Shown in pieces: positions 62,549 to 64,000 of a stretch of DNA of 64,000 nucleotides. The DNA is from Paenibacillus_AQ nitricinens (GTDB taxonomy: Bacteria > Bacillota > Bacilli > Paenibacillales > Paenibacillaceae), in assembly GCF_052056485.1 (NCBI RefSeq), contig NZ_CP183948.1, positions 1,550,001 through 1,614,000 of the forward strand, read 5' to 3'. A program made the translations under genes and the position numbers. The notes under the pieces are model-generated. The model was not told the DNA's origin. It was given only the letters and a program-made list of their open reading frames with translations, and ran no database searches. Every line of letters begins with the position of its first letter. Position 1 is the stretch's first letter.

Positions 62549-63936
62549 AGCGTCAAGAAGTTTGTGTAAGAGAACAGAAAGTAGCTTCTCGGGTATCTGT
62601 TAGTGGGTGTGGATGTTCTTTGGGGCGGGGAAATTAGGCAGTTCTTCCTGCCCTTCCTGCACCGGGTACCGCGCTTCAAACATGTTGTTCAGTTTCTTCT
62701 TAACCTCCAGATCACCGAAGCCGCGAATCACTCGTTCGCTAAAACGTTCATTGTAGTCCATCACGTCGAGGTAGACAATTTTCTCTGCCGCATCCATATT
62801 CGTGAGACTGTTCATCGGCTTTAGGCGCTTTCGGATTTCCTTGTTCATTCGTTCAATCGGATTGGAGGTGTAGATTGCTTCTTTCACGAGTGCCGGATAC
62901 TTGTAAAACGTTAGCAAGGTAGAGAGTTGCTCCTCCCAAGACCGCATCTCTTTGGGGTACAGCTTGCCCCATTTTGCCTTTACCGTATCAAACGCAGCTA
63001 GCGCCAGATCGTGGTCCTGCGCCGTGTAGATGGTCTTTAGATCCTCAATCACTTCCGTTTTGTGCTGGATCCGGATTTTAGGGAAGGTAGAGCGAACCTT
63101 GTGGACAATACAGTGCTGCACATCGGCTTTTGGGTAGGTTTCTTTAAATGCAGCATCGAGTCCTGGTAGCCCGTCAAATATACCGAGCAGTACTTCCTGT
63201 GCGCCTCGGTTGTAGAGGTCTTTCAACACTTCTCGCCAGCCGTTTGCGCTCTCTTGGCCACCTACATAGAAGCCAAGAATTTGCCGGTGCCCATCTTCGT
63301 CGATCCCCATCGCGAAATAAACGACTTCTCCCTTGACGGTCCCGCGTTTAAGCTTGACGTACAAGCCGTCCAGATAGATCACGGAATAGCGCTTGTTTAA
63401 CGAACGTTTTTGCCACTGGTGGATGTCGTCAAGTACCGTAGCTGTTATATTACTGACCGTTGTGGGGGAATAGTGGCTGCCAAACATACTTTCAATAAAA
63501 CGGGCTACATCCCGGGTGCCCATGCCCGACTTATACATCTGAATTACCGCCTCTTCCAGCCAGCCGTCCCGTCTCTGGTACGGCTCAAACAACTGAGTCT
63601 GGAACAGACCTTGGCGGTCTCGGGGAACCTCTAAATCCTCCACATTGCCGTATTTCGTATGCAGGTTTCGTGTGTAATATCCGTTGCGGCTGTTGCGTGC
63701 ACCTGCTTCATCGCTCGACATGAACGCTTGGATTTCTGCGCGCATAATGGATTCCATGTTATCTTTTACAAACTGAGTGACAAGATTTTCAAATAGATTA
63801 TTAAGTTGGTTTTCGGGTAAAATAGTCATCGAGTAGGGTTCCTTTCTTGGTGGACTTCGCAATCCCGAGAATACCCTACTTTTTTGTTGCCTGGCTAGGC
63901 TCCAAATCCTGGTACACAACTTATTTTACGCCATCC
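62549..63936 (-). mobile_element. IS256-family insertion sequence
   Basis: The transposase gene is bounded by imperfect inverted repeats: GCGTCAAGAAGTTTGTGTA at 62551-62569, and its counterpart GCGTAAAATAAGTTGTGTA on the other strand at about 63913-63931. CGAAAGTGG flanks both sides (62540-62548 and 63937-63945), the right size for an IS256-type target duplication. The same word is part of the interrupted tandem repeat, so duplication is not proven. Confidence 0.8.
62600..63829 (-). CDS. IS256-family (Mutator) transposase
   Basis: The 409-residue transposase is full length and uninterrupted. DDE-type residues are visible: Asp in YLDGLYVKL, Asp in GIFDGLPGLDAAF and Glu in SNPIERMNKEIRKRLK. 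The family signature DVQHCIVHKVR lies between. I use ATG 63829 (MTILPENQ) rather than a further upstream in-frame codon, because GAAAGGAACC precedes it. Intact frame and terminal repeats suggest a recently active element. Confidence 0.93.
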   Translation of the reverse strand: MTILPENQLNNLFENLVTQFVKDNMESIMRAEIQAFMSSDEAGARNSRNGYYTRNLHTKYGNVEDLEVPRDRQGLFQTQLFEPYQRRDGWLEEAVIQMYKSGMGTRDVARFIESMFGSHYSPTTVSNITATVLDDIHQWQKRSLNKRYSVIYLDGLYVKLKRGTVKGEVVYFAMGIDEDGHRQILGFYVGGQESANGWREVLKDLYNRGAQEVLLGIFDGLPGLDAAFKETYPKADVQHCIVHKVRSTFPKIRIQHKTEVIEDLKTIYTAQDHDLALAAFDTVKAKWGKLYPKEMRSWEEQLSTLLTFYKYPALVKEAIYTSNPIERMNKEIRKRLKPMNSLTNMDAAEKIVYLDVMDYNERFSERVIRGFGDLEVKKKLNNMFEARYPVQEGQEELPNFPAPKNIHTH

Positions 63937-64000
63937 CGAAAGTGGTCGATTTGGAGAAAAGAGAGGCAAAAATGCCTTTGATAGCGCTGAAAGTGGTCGA
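63937..64000. repeat. 51-bp tandem repeat, right part, running off the window
   Basis: The sequence repeats the left array with core GAGGCAAAAATGCC and TGAAAGTGGTCGA, and continues to the last base. It shows that the IS256 element lies inside the array. Confidence 0.85.

Noticed and set aside
62470..62601. Small gene reading MPLIALKVVDLEKREAK in the 51-bp repeat
   Set aside because: The frame is a by-product of the repeat period and has no ribosome site.
1..64000. CRISPR arrays, rRNA operons and complete tRNA genes
   Set aside because: None could be seen by reading both strands; only tRNA-like scraps were found at 11452 and 21903.

Overview
The window looks like a chromosomal segment of a Gram-positive, endospore-forming member of the Paenibacillaceae, most likely Paenibacillus. 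It carries a three-gene gerA-type germination cluster, an intact sporulation sigma factor gene (sigK), class Ib ribonucleotide reductase, sugar ABC transporters with lipoprotein binding subunits, a huge S-layer-anchored xylanase and a Paenibacillus-style intergenic repeat. No rRNA, complete tRNA or CRISPR array is visible. The species assignment is an inference from gene content.

Region 1 (1-16.8 kb) is housekeeping. It starts with the 3' part of an exported multi-flavin protein with three SGAT flavinylation motifs. It continues with yhaM, a DEDDh exonuclease, an AlkA-like/AlkD-like base-excision pair, a pspC-pspA envelope-stress operon, a GerB-type permease divergent from gerA-gerC plus a small membrane protein, an SDR dehydrogenase, an orphan STAS-like protein, and an nrdI-nrdE-nrdF operon behind two NrdR boxes spaced 32 bp.

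Region 2 (16.8-29.4 kb) is an accessory zone built around sigK. One complete sigK (17127-17828) is followed by three partial sigK 3' ends at about 21.29, 26.36 and 29.05 kb. The two copies whose left edge survives begin at the same internal position of sigK (core AATTCGATAA), and all three partial copies are followed by a related terminator hairpin. Between them lie cargo genes and scraps: a broken IS110-type transposase, fragments of cheY, an alpha/beta hydrolase, a zeta-type kinase, an AraC regulator and an Rhs protein, an intact putative Zn-protease, a GC-rich Gfo/Idh oxidoreductase, a CBM9-like protein, a membrane protein, and a MerR/alcohol dehydrogenase pair. This fits repeated integration into sigK, each event restoring the gene and pushing the old 3' end downstream, comparable in principle to skin elements. 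It is the most unusual feature of the window.

Region 3 (29.4-41.8 kb) has an orphan AAA+ ATPase, then a LacI-controlled fructan-use locus: two permeases, a binding lipoprotein, an intracellular GH32 fructosidase, a ROK fructokinase and a 1253-residue secreted GH32 enzyme with CBM66-like and ricin-type modules. Outside the cell the large enzyme would cut fructan, the ABC system would import oligomers (the ATPase subunit is not here), and the GH32 enzyme and kinase would feed fructose phosphate to glycolysis.

Region 4 (41.8-64 kb) holds a histidine kinase, a DinG/XPD-type helicase with an unclear start, a calcium-type P-type ATPase, a 1523-residue SLH-anchored GH10 xylanase with a catabolite (cre) site upstream, the ghost of a second P-type ATPase 3' end, an MMPL exporter with its TetR regulator, an MFS drug exporter divergent from another TetR regulator, a second sugar ABC transporter, and an IS256-family element inserted in a 51-bp tandem repeat that runs off the window.
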